From positions 1-18,998 of the forward strand of contig CAQRYF010000032.1 of the NCBI GenBank assembly GCA_948875265.1: a DNA stretch of 18,998 nt. The letters are read 5' to 3'. Shown in pieces: positions 6,791 to 13,031 of the stretch (position 1 is the stretch's first letter; the number at the start of each line of letters is the position of its first letter). Source of the stretch: an uncultured Clostridia bacterium. Lineage in GTDB: Bacteria > Bacillota > Clostridia > TANB77 > CAG-508. The translations under genes and the position numbers were made by a program. A model generated the notes under the pieces. The model had not been told where the DNA came from and did not search any database. It worked only from the letters and a program-made list of their open reading frames with translations.

Positions 6791-7234
6791 TTATATATTT
6801 AATAACATATTTTTAAATATTCTTGCTCTTACTTCATCTTTTATTTGTTGGTTTAGCCTTAATACATTATCGCTTGTTGCTACTTTTATAAATTTTGCTT
6901 CTTTGGGTGTTATTATATTGTATGTTAAAAAGTCACTTATTAATATATCTACTTCATTTGTTGTTAGTACGTTTCCTATGTTGTTTATTATATGCATTAT
7001 ATAATCTTCTTTTGTATTGTTTACTTTTCTTATTGTAATGTGTCCTCCTCCTCCACGTCTGCTTTCTACATAATATCCTTGTGATGGTTTAAATCTTGTA
7101 GATATTACATAATTTATTTGTGATGGTACACAGTTAAATTGTTCTGCTAATTCGTTTCTTTGTATTTCAATCGCTTCATTTTGTTCATCAAATAAATCTT
7201 TGATGAATTCTTCTATTAAATCTGACATTCTCAT
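6791..7234 (-). CDS. ctsR: CtsR, class III heat-shock repressor
   Basis: A 147-residue repressor of clp genes. The winged helix-turn-helix is visible in RNELAEQFNCVPSQINYVIS, followed by the glycine-rich wing SRRGGGGHITI, which in known CtsR contacts DNA and senses heat. The C-terminal half forms the dimer and McsB-interaction region. The start was placed at 7234 because AAAGGAG lies 9 nt upstream and the family begins NMSDLIE or similar. In-frame ATGs at 7243 and 7288 exist. The residues added by 7288 come from a dispersed palindromic repeat (7256-7287), so that extension is unlikely. It is first gene of the ctsR-mcsA-mcsB unit and probably autoregulated: two CtsR boxes bracket the promoter at 7355-7382. 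Confidence 0.94.
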   Translation of the reverse strand: MRMSDLIEEFIKDLFDEQNEAIEIQRNELAEQFNCVPSQINYVISTRFKPSQGYYVESRRGGGGHITIRKVNNTKEDYIMHIINNIGNVLTTNEVDILISDFLTYNIITPKEAKFIKVATSDNVLRLNQQIKDEVRARIFKNMLLNI

Positions 7235-7255
7235 ATTTTCCATCTCCTTTAGAAT

Positions 7256-7287
7256 TGAGACACTGGGGACAGGTTTAAAGTGTCTCA
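7256..7287. repeat. REP-like element in the ctsR leader
   Basis: Perfect 8-bp arms, TGAGACAC (7256-7263) and GTGTCTCA (7280-7287), enclose a core that on the minus strand reads AAACCTGTCCCC. The minus-strand word CCTGTCCCCAGTGTCT (16 bp) recurs exactly in the element at 15479-15509. Confidence 0.8.
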
Positions 7288-7329
7288 TATTCTTGTCGTT
7301 TTTTGTTATTTGCTACCTATAATATTAAC

Positions 7330-7346
7330 TTTGACTTTCTTTGACC
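7330..7346 (-). promoter_or_regulatory. CtsR operator 1
   Basis: The minus strand reads GGTCAAAGAAAGTCAAA, a perfect tandem heptad with 3-nt spacing as in the known CtsR consensus. It lies just downstream of the -10 element, over the expected transcription start. Confidence 0.9.
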
Positions 7347-7354
7347 TTAATATT

Positions 7355-7382
7355 ATTATACTCTTTTTATTATTTTTTTCAA
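7355..7382 (-). promoter_or_regulatory. Sigma-A promoter of ctsR
   Basis: On the minus strand TTGAAA (7377-7382) and TATAAT (7355-7360) are 16 bp apart, flanked on both sides by CtsR boxes. The leader to the ctsR start is about 110 nt and includes the palindromic repeat. Confidence 0.75.
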
Positions 7383-7390
7383 GAGTATTT

Positions 7391-7407
7391 TTTGACTTTC
7401 TCTGACT
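7391..7407 (-). promoter_or_regulatory. CtsR operator 2
   Basis: The minus strand reads AGTCAGAGAAAGTCAAA: one perfect heptad and one with a single change, again 3 nt apart. It lies 8 bp upstream of the -35 element. Confidence 0.75.
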
Positions 7408-7459
7408 TTTGTTGTTTTGTTTTATCTATTTTTCTAACTTATTCTTCTTTTTTCTAAAT

Positions 7460-7645
7460 TTATTTATCTTTCTCTTTGTTTTTTGTCATATTTTCTAATT
7501 CATCTACCCTGTCTTTTTGCTCAGGTAATGATACCCATGCAAAATATGATGATATGAATTCTCCATATTTTGTTGCATCTTCTCCTACTTCTGATACAGA
7601 TATCTCTACTTGCTTTTCTTTATCTTCTTTTTTATTTTTATCCAT
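7460..7645 (-). CDS. Small charged protein of unknown function, 61 residues
   Basis: I do not recognise this protein. It has a lysine/glutamate-rich N-terminus (MDKNKKEDKEKQVEISVSE), a central less polar segment with aromatic residues (YGEFISSYFAWVSLP, about 27-41), and a charged C-terminal helix ending in lysines. There is no signal peptide or membrane segment. ATG 7645 follows AGAGG at about 9 nt. The composition (few rare residues, amphipathic centre) looks like a real small cytoplasmic protein rather than a chance ORF. It lies 55 bp upstream of the nearest CtsR box and on the same strand as ctsR, with no clear terminator between, so some ctsR transcripts could start here. The opposite-strand ORF over it lacks a ribosome binding site. 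Confidence 0.55.
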   Translation of the reverse strand: MDKNKKEDKEKQVEISVSEVGEDATKYGEFISSYFAWVSLPEQKDRVDELENMTKNKEKDK

Positions 7646-7766
7646 AATTTTTAACCTCTTTCTTATATTATTTATTTACATTTTTTCTATCTTTTATTCA
7701 ATTTATATAATACTTGTTTTAGAATTGTATAAAATTAACATAAACCTATTTCTTTTTTTTCAAATA

Positions 7767-7777
7767 TATGCTATAAT
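7767..7777 (+). promoter_or_regulatory. Extended -10 promoter of the nfeD/stomatin pair
   Basis: TATGCTATAAT matches the extended -10 (TGnTATAAT) at 7772-7777. No good -35 is seen 17 bp upstream, which is usual for this promoter type. The start of the first gene lies about 25 nt beyond the expected +1. Confidence 0.65.
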
Positions 7778-7809
7778 GGTAATAGTTGATATTTAAGGAG
7801 GATTTTTCT

Positions 7810-8256
7810 ATGTGGCAAATTTGGTTAATTATTGCAGGTGTTTGCTTAGTGGCTGAAATTATGACTGTTGGATTTTTAATATTTTGGTTTGCAATTGGTG
7901 CATTTTTCGCAATGATTGTAAGCTTATTTACAAATAACTTAATAATTCAAACTTCAGTATTTGTAATTTCCTCAGCTATAATGATATTTGCAACAAAACC
8001 ATTTGTAAAAAAATTTGTAAATAACAATAATTCAATTAAAACTAATGTTAATTCAATAATAGGAAAAATTGGTATTGTAACCCAAGATATAAACTCTATT
8101 AATTCAACTGGACAAATTAAAGTTGGCGGAGAAATATGGTCAGCTTTAGGTGAAAATGATATAAATATTGAAAAAGGTACAGAAGTAGAAATATTAGAAG
8201 TTAAAGGTGTTAAAGTTATTGTAACTCCTATTAAAGTAACTTCTAAAAATGTTTAG
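7810..8256 (+). CDS. Short NfeD-like membrane protein
   Basis: A 148-residue member of the short NfeD family. It has three hydrophobic membrane segments in the first 70 residues: MWQIWLIIAGVCLVAEI, then a segment around GFLIFWFAIGAFFAMIVSL, then one around TSVFVISSAIMIFATKPF. A soluble C-terminal OB-fold-like domain follows (about 85-140, from IGKIGIVTQD to VEILEVKGVKVIV). NfeD proteins are partners of stomatin/SPFH proteins in membrane microdomains, and the next gene downstream encodes one, 51 bp away on the same strand. The start was chosen at ATG 7810 because AAGGAGG lies 10 nt upstream; an in-frame TTG at 7786 lacks a ribosome binding site and adds a non-family stretch. Confidence 0.88.
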   Translation: MWQIWLIIAGVCLVAEIMTVGFLIFWFAIGAFFAMIVSLFTNNLIIQTSVFVISSAIMIFATKPFVKKFVNNNNSIKTNVNSIIGKIGIVTQDINSINSTGQIKVGGEIWSALGENDINIEKGTEVEILEVKGVKVIVTPIKVTSKNV

Positions 8257-8307
8257 TTTTTAAATTATTAAATCATACATATTAAATGTATAAAGGAGGT
8301 TTTTATT

Positions 8308-9234
8308 ATGTTATTTTTATTAATATTACTTGTTATTATTTTAATAATAGCATTTATGTCAATAAAAATCGTTAAACAAGCTGAGGTATATGTTATTGAA
8401 AGGTTAGGTAAATTTTACAAAGTTGCAGATGCTGGTCTTACAATAATTGTTCCATTTTTTGATCATGTAAGAAGTGTTGTTAGTTTAAAACAACAAACTA
8501 TGGATATTCCACCTCAAGGAGTTATTACAAAAGATAATGTTACAATTACAATAGATACTGTTGTTTTCTATCAAATAACAGATCCTGCAAAAGCAGTTTA
8601 TGAAATTCAAAGTTTAAAGAAGGGTATTGAATACTTAGCAATAACAACAATTCGTGATATCATTGGTAAAATGGACTTAGATGAAACGTTTAGTTCTAGA
8701 GATGGTATTAACAATAAATTAAGAGTTGTTTTAGATGAAGCTACTGACAGATGGGGATGTAAAATTGACAGAGTTGAAATTAAAGATATTACACCTCCTG
8801 CAGACATTAGGGATGCAATGGAAAAAGAAATGAATGCTGAAAGAAATAAAAGAGCTATGATTCTAGAATCTGAAGCTCAAAGACAATCAGCTATTACAAT
8901 TGCTGAAGGTAGAAAACAAGCTGCAATTTTAGAGGCTGAAGCTGATAAAGAAGCTAAAATAAGAAGAGCAGCCGGTGAAGCTCAAGCTATTAAAGAGGTT
9001 GCTGATGCTAAAGCAAAAGAAATCCAAATGGTTTATGATGCAATGAAAAAGGCTGACCCAAATGACAAATTAGTTCAATTAAAATCTTTAGAAGCTTTAG
9101 AAGAAGTTGCTAAGGGTGATGCAAACAAAGTATTTATTCCTTTCGAAGCAACAAGTGCTTTAAGTTCATTAGGTGCTATTAAGGAAGTTGTTACTGATAA
9201 CAAAAAGTCTTCTAAGAAAATAGATAAGGAATAG
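8308..9234 (+). CDS. SPFH/Band 7 (stomatin/QmcA-type) membrane protein
   Basis: A 308-residue stomatin-like protein. A single N-terminal membrane anchor (about 2-19) is followed by the SPFH/Band 7 domain (about 20-180), with the typical RLGKFYKVADAGLTIIVPF opening, DIPPQGVITKDNV and VEIKDITPP motifs. A long Ala/Glu/Lys-rich coiled coil (about 180-245, including EAQRQSAITIAEGRKQAAIL) leads to a conserved end (KVFIPFEAT). Such proteins oligomerise in the membrane and organise or stabilise membrane proteins and proteases. ATG 8308 follows AAAGGAGG. It forms a two-gene operon with the NfeD-like gene upstream, a partnership known across bacteria. The short charged tail (NKKSSKKIDKE) is cytoplasmic. 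It ends before a shared bidirectional terminator. Confidence 0.93.
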   Translation: MLFLLILLVIILIIAFMSIKIVKQAEVYVIERLGKFYKVADAGLTIIVPFFDHVRSVVSLKQQTMDIPPQGVITKDNVTITIDTVVFYQITDPAKAVYEIQSLKKGIEYLAITTIRDIIGKMDLDETFSSRDGINNKLRVVLDEATDRWGCKIDRVEIKDITPPADIRDAMEKEMNAERNKRAMILESEAQRQSAITIAEGRKQAAILEAEADKEAKIRRAAGEAQAIKEVADAKAKEIQMVYDAMKKADPNDKLVQLKSLEALEEVAKGDANKVFIPFEATSALSSLGAIKEVVTDNKKSSKKIDKE

Positions 9235-9249
9235 TTTTATAAAAACCAA

Positions 9250-9280
9250 ACACGACATATTTTTTATGTCGTGTTTTCTT
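9250..9280. terminator. Bidirectional terminator between convergent genes
   Basis: A perfect 10-bp stem, ACACGACATA (9250-9259) with TATGTCGTGT (9265-9274), has a 5-nt loop. T-rich tails exist on both strands. It serves the stomatin gene on plus and the C45 peptidase gene on minus. Confidence 0.88.
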
Positions 9281-9282
9281 GT

Positions 9283-10347
9283 TTAATCAATTTTTAGTAA
9301 TTTTTCTCTTTTTACATCAAAAGAATTATAATCCATTATTATTTTTTCTTTCCCTATATAATCATAGATAATTACATTACTATTTAATGTATCAAATGAA
9401 AATGTGGCACAAGTTGTACTTTTCTTTAATTCTTTAAAATAATTTCTATCTTTATATATAGTTTTATTATAATCTTTTGTTTTATATTGTAATATATGTA
9501 CTAGTTGTTCTATTTCTAAATTTTTTATATCTAACTTCTCTATCAATTCATTTGCTTTATTGTATCTAAATATACTAGTTTCTGGTATATCATTTTCGCT
9601 TTTTGCCCTTACTAATAAATGATTTGATCTTGCATAAATATTATTAATTTTAGTAATATCTGTTTTATCATGTTCTTTTTCAATGTTAAATACTTCTTTA
9701 GTTTTTATATCTAATACATTTAGACTAAAAGCTGATGCTATTTCTACTCTATTTACTTTTTGTATAACTTCATTCATATCTTTTGCAAACATTAAATCTC
9801 TTGTCATAAAATATCTTGATACATTATTTATATTATTATTGACACCATATATATAGTTATTAGAAAATATCATTCCATAGCTATTATAAGCAAAAGCACT
9901 ACCTAGCAATTTATCAGCAAATACATATCCCACTACCCATTCATTGTTAAAATTTATTTTTACAATTGCTATCATATCTAATGTTTTATTAAGTCCATCT
10001 TCATTATGACAAAACAATACTCTTTCTTCTTTTTGTTTTGCAATAATAGTAGTACAACCTCCTATTGCTTTATATATCTCTGGGCAAAACATTAGAAGTA
10101 ATGCTAATTTATCTACTTCTGCACCTTCTGCTCTTCCATATATTTCTTCTAAATATTGTGGATATTCTTTTTTTAATTTCTTTTCTAATTGTAAAACTGC
10201 CTCTTTTATCTTATCTTTCTTTAATCTTTCTTCATGTATAATTATTTTTTCTTGTAAATATTCCTTAAAAATTTCTCCTAATTTATATCCTATCTCATAT
10301 TCATTTTTTGCATTTATTTCTACTATTTGTAATTTTTTGTTTTTCAC
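9283..10347 (-). CDS. C45-family autoprocessing peptidase / acyl-CoA:6-APA acyltransferase-like
   Basis: A 354-residue protein of the Ntn-hydrolase C45 (AAT-like) family. In this family the precursor cleaves itself just before a Cys, which becomes the N-terminal nucleophile, and the mature enzyme hydrolyses or transfers amides. The hallmark is AIGGCTTIIAKQ with the presumed Gly97/Cys98 cleavage point, followed by VLFCHNEDGL where D117 matches the conserved acidic residue. The first 97 residues are a helical pro-segment, also seen in the family. There is no signal peptide, so it should be cytoplasmic. The real substrate of bacterial members is generally unknown. The start is GTG 10347, preceded by GGAGG at 9 nt. 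It is monocistronic, converging on the stomatin gene. Confidence 0.82.
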   Translation of the reverse strand: MKNKKLQIVEINAKNEYEIGYKLGEIFKEYLQEKIIIHEERLKKDKIKEAVLQLEKKLKKEYPQYLEEIYGRAEGAEVDKLALLLMFCPEIYKAIGGCTTIIAKQKEERVLFCHNEDGLNKTLDMIAIVKINFNNEWVVGYVFADKLLGSAFAYNSYGMIFSNNYIYGVNNNINNVSRYFMTRDLMFAKDMNEVIQKVNRVEIASAFSLNVLDIKTKEVFNIEKEHDKTDITKINNIYARSNHLLVRAKSENDIPETSIFRYNKANELIEKLDIKNLEIEQLVHILQYKTKDYNKTIYKDRNYFKELKKSTTCATFSFDTLNSNVIIYDYIGKEKIIMDYNSFDVKREKLLKID

Positions 10348-10423
10348 TCTTTATTTCCTCCATATTAATTATAATATATCATAAATAAAAAATTATAACA
10401 ATATTTAATTGTAATGGTTTTCA

Positions 10424-10449
10424 CAAAAAAATAAGAGCTACGCTCCTAT
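10424..10449 (-). terminator. Intrinsic terminator of the GGGtGRT operon
   Basis: On the minus strand ATAGGAGC-gta-GCTCTTAT forms an 8-bp stem with one G-T pair and is followed by TTTTTTT (10424-10430). It lies about 20 bp past the stop of the GGGtGRT gene. Confidence 0.85.
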
Positions 10450-10469
10450 TTCTTCTTTCTATTTCTCTA

Positions 10470-11471
10470 TTATTTCATTGCTTCTTCTACTGCAACAGCT
10501 ACTGCTACTGAAGCTCCAACCATTGGGTTGTTACCCATACCGATTAATCCCATCATTTCAACGTGAGCTGGTACTGATGAAGAACCTGCAAATTGTGCAT
10601 CTGAATGCATTCTTCCCATAGTATCTGTCATACCATATGAAGCTGGCCCAGCTGCCATATTGTCTGGATGTAGTGTTCTACCTGTTCCACCACCTGAAGC
10701 AACTGAGAAATATTTTTTACCTTGTTCAATACATTCTTTTTTATATGTACCTGCAACTGGATGTTGAAATCTTGTCGGATTTGTAGAGTTACCTGTTATA
10801 GAAACATCTACTCCTTCCATATGCATTATGCTAACTCCTTCTCTAACATCATTTGCACCATAACATCTAACTTTTGATCTTTCTCCATCTGAATAAGCTA
10901 TTTCTTCTACTACCTTTACTTTTCCTGTGAAGAAATCAAAGTCTGTTTTTACATATGTAAATCCATTAATTCTTGAAATTACTTGTGCAGCATCTTTTCC
11001 AAGTCCATTTAAGATTACTCTTAATGGTTCTTTTCTTACTTTATTTGCTGATTTCGCTATACCAATAGCACCTTCTGCTGCTGCAAAACTTTCATGTCCT
11101 GCTAAAAATGCAAAACATTTCGTTTCTTCTGATAATAGCATTGAAGCTAAGTTTCCATGTCCTAATCCAACTTTTCTATCATCTGCAACTGAACCTGGGA
11201 TACAAAATGCTTGTAATCCTTCACCTATTGCTTTAGCTGCATCAGCTGCTTTGCTGCATCCTTTTTTTATTGCTATAGCAGCACCTAAAGTATATGCCCA
11301 TGCTGCATTTTCAAAACAAATTGGTTGTACCTCTTTTACTATTTCATAAGGATTAAATCCTTTTTCTTTGCATATATTTAATGCATCTTCAAAATCTTTT
11401 ATTCCGTATTTTTCCATTACTGGTTTTATTTGGTCTATTCTTCTTTCATAACTTTCAAATGTTACTGCCAT
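10470..11471 (-). CDS. GGGtGRT protein
   Basis: A 333-residue protein named for its signature, seen here as SGGGTGRTLHPDN with GGGTGRT at 260-266. The family has no established biochemical role. It is conserved in anaerobes and usually sits beside an IscU/NifU-like scaffold gene, as here (58 bp upstream on the same strand). The sequence is alanine/glycine-rich with no membrane segment or signal peptide, so it is cytoplasmic. Histidines (H105, H126, H217, H237, H268, H289, H303) and cysteines (C34, C52, C72, C90, C119, C203, C247) could bind metal or a cofactor, but no classical motif is evident. A Fe-S related function is inferred from the partner only. ATG follows AAGGAGG. An intrinsic terminator closes the unit. 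Confidence 0.92.
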   Translation of the reverse strand: MAVTFESYERRIDQIKPVMEKYGIKDFEDALNICKEKGFNPYEIVKEVQPICFENAAWAYTLGAAIAIKKGCSKAADAAKAIGEGLQAFCIPGSVADDRKVGLGHGNLASMLLSEETKCFAFLAGHESFAAAEGAIGIAKSANKVRKEPLRVILNGLGKDAAQVISRINGFTYVKTDFDFFTGKVKVVEEIAYSDGERSKVRCYGANDVREGVSIMHMEGVDVSITGNSTNPTRFQHPVAGTYKKECIEQGKKYFSVASGGGTGRTLHPDNMAAGPASYGMTDTMGRMHSDAQFAGSSSVPAHVEMMGLIGMGNNPMVGASVAVAVAVEEAMK

Positions 11472-11528
11472 TTTTTTATTCCTCCTTAATTATTTATATA
11501 TGTTCTTATTATACTATTTATATTAATT

Positions 11529-12221
11529 TTAAGCTTCTCTTGGATCTATTTTCTTAACTGCTTCATCAAATCTTCCATATGTACCTGAAGCTTTTTCAAT
11601 TGCTTCCATTGGGTCTATTCCTGCTTTTATATTGTCCATCATTTTTCCTAAATGAACATATTTATACCCTATAATTTGGTCATTCTTGTCTAATCCTAAC
11701 TCTACTATGTATCCTTCTGCTAAATTTAAATATCTAGGTCCTTTTAATGAGCTTGAATAAATTGTTCCGACTTGACTTGTATGTCCTTTTCCTAAGTCTT
11801 CAAGTCCTGCTCCTACTGGAAGCCCTCCTTCTGAAAACGCAGTTTGTGTTCTTCCATATACTATTTGTAAGAATAATTCTCTCATAGCTGTATTTATAGC
11901 ATCACATACTAAGTCTGTATTTAATGCCTCTAATATTGTTTTTCCTGTTAATATTTCTCCTGCCATGGCAGCTGAGTGTGTCATTCCACTGCATCCAATT
12001 GTTTCTATTAATGCTTCTTGAATAACTCCTTCTTTTACATTTAATGTTAATTTACAAGCACCTTGTTGTGGAGCACACCAACCAATACCATGTGTTAAAC
12101 CTGATATATCTTTAATCTCTTTTGCTTTAACCCATTTTCCTTCTTCTGGAATTGGTGCTGGCCCGTGGTTTACTCCTTTTGCTACTTGACACATTCCTTC
12201 TAATTCTTTTGAATAAATCAT
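11529..12221 (-). CDS. IscU/NifU-like iron-sulfur cluster assembly scaffold protein
   Basis: A 230-residue protein whose core resembles IscU/NifU N-domains: WCAPQQGACKLTLNV (C49, C56), then ETIGCSGMTHSAAMAGEILTGKTILEAL with C77 at the usual scaffold cysteine, and C106 in the position of the third ligand region. An extra N-terminal C11 and a C-terminal extension of about 90 residues (GLEDLGKGHTSQ... to YGRFDEAVKK) distinguish it from IscU of about 130 residues. This longer form is the kind found with GGGtGRT proteins. It may carry a cluster for, or deliver one to, its partner; that is inference. ATG follows AAAGGAG. It is the first gene of the two-gene unit. Confidence 0.88.
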   Translation of the reverse strand: MIYSKELEGMCQVAKGVNHGPAPIPEEGKWVKAKEIKDISGLTHGIGWCAPQQGACKLTLNVKEGVIQEALIETIGCSGMTHSAAMAGEILTGKTILEALNTDLVCDAINTAMRELFLQIVYGRTQTAFSEGGLPVGAGLEDLGKGHTSQVGTIYSSSLKGPRYLNLAEGYIVELGLDKNDQIIGYKYVHLGKMMDNIKAGIDPMEAIEKASGTYGRFDEAVKKIDPREA

Positions 12222-12305
12222 TTTTAATTGCTCCTTTCAATTCTTTGTTTTCTTCTATATCTATATTTATTAGGTTTTACCCTAAATTTAATAACTCTAT
12301 AAATT

Positions 12306-12325
12306 GGGCAGAATCACATCTGCCC
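12306..12325 (-). terminator. Hairpin downstream of the glycolytic cluster
   Basis: A perfect 7-bp stem, GGGCAGA (12306-12312) with TCTGCCC (12319-12325), has a 6-nt loop directly abutting the stop of the YezG-like gene. The minus-strand tail (AATTTATAGAG) is poor in T, so termination may be partial. Confidence 0.5.
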
Positions 12326-13024
12326 TTATTCTTTAAATTTCATTTTTTGTATTTCTTCTTGTGATAATAAAATTTGATTTTTGTTTATTTTTTCGTCTTT
12401 TGTTGTTGCATATTGGATATTTTGAGTTGTATCATAATCTTCTGTAGTATAATCTACAATATTTTTGACATCTTTTATATATATACCTGCATCATAAACT
12501 TCTTTTCTTACTAATGTTTTAGCTCCAATTAAATACCTTTTTAGTATTTCTCTTTCTTCTTTATTTACTTGTTCTAGTCCTATACCTAAATTTTTATATC
12601 TCCAAATTATATGTCTTTCATAACTAGTAAAATCACTATTTTGTAAATTTTCATAGTTGTATTCTACTCTAAACTTAAAATTCTGTATTGTTATTGTTAT
12701 ATTACTCCATACTTCTTGTGATTCAGCTGCTCTAAAGACTTCCCTTAGTTCTTTTATTTTTTCATATAACACATCTACTAGTTTTAGATATTCCTTTTCA
12801 TCTAAATTAAATTTAGATGGTATTTCATAGACGTTTACAGGTTTCTTTTTAAATATTCCTTTAGGAATATAATAGAAGAAAAGTTCCCCTGTTTCACCGC
12901 CTTCTGGCTTATCAATTACAGAACTATATAAAAATAGTTTTTCCCATTTTTCTGGTATCATATAAAAAATTTCTCTTTGAATATCTTCATATATTTCTTT
13001 TATCTTTCTTGTATGTTTTAACAT
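12326..13024 (-). CDS. YezG-like (DUF600) immunity/antitoxin protein with C-terminal extension
   Basis: A 232-residue protein. Residues about 1-150 resemble YezG/DUF600, the immunity family that neutralises LXG-type nuclease toxins such as YeeF. The opening IYEDIQREIFYMIPEKWEKLFLY is typical, as is FFYYIPKG, and the closing SYERHIIWRYKNLG corresponds to the family's usual end. The remaining 80 residues (polar, with a Thr/Asp/Lys-rich part and a charged end) are extra. No toxin gene lies nearby, so this is an orphan. It starts 7 bp after the gpmI stop. Its Shine-Dalgarno (AAGGA) overlaps the gpmI end, so translation is probably coupled to a core glycolytic gene. The family call rests on recognised sequence pattern, not on a search. 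Confidence 0.7.
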   Translation of the reverse strand: MLKHTRKIKEIYEDIQREIFYMIPEKWEKLFLYSSVIDKPEGGETGELFFYYIPKGIFKKKPVNVYEIPSKFNLDEKEYLKLVDVLYEKIKELREVFRAAESQEVWSNITITIQNFKFRVEYNYENLQNSDFTSYERHIIWRYKNLGIGLEQVNKEEREILKRYLIGAKTLVRKEVYDAGIYIKDVKNIVDYTTEDYDTTQNIQYATTKDEKINKNQILLSQEEIQKMKFKE

Positions 13025-13031
13025 ATCCCTT

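Noticed and set aside
7235..7288. N-terminal extension of CtsR from ATG 7288
   Set aside because: The extra residues are encoded largely by a dispersed palindromic repeat; AAAGGAG lies in front of the internal start at 7234, which matches the family N-terminus.
7476..7796. 106-codon plus-strand ORF overlapping the 61-residue gene and the nfeD promoter
   Set aside because: No ribosome binding site; its hydrophobic stretch comes from T-rich intergenic DNA, and it overlaps the nfeD promoter and leader.
10927..11349. 140-codon plus-strand ORF
   Set aside because: Antisense shadow of the GGGtGRT gene with no start signals.
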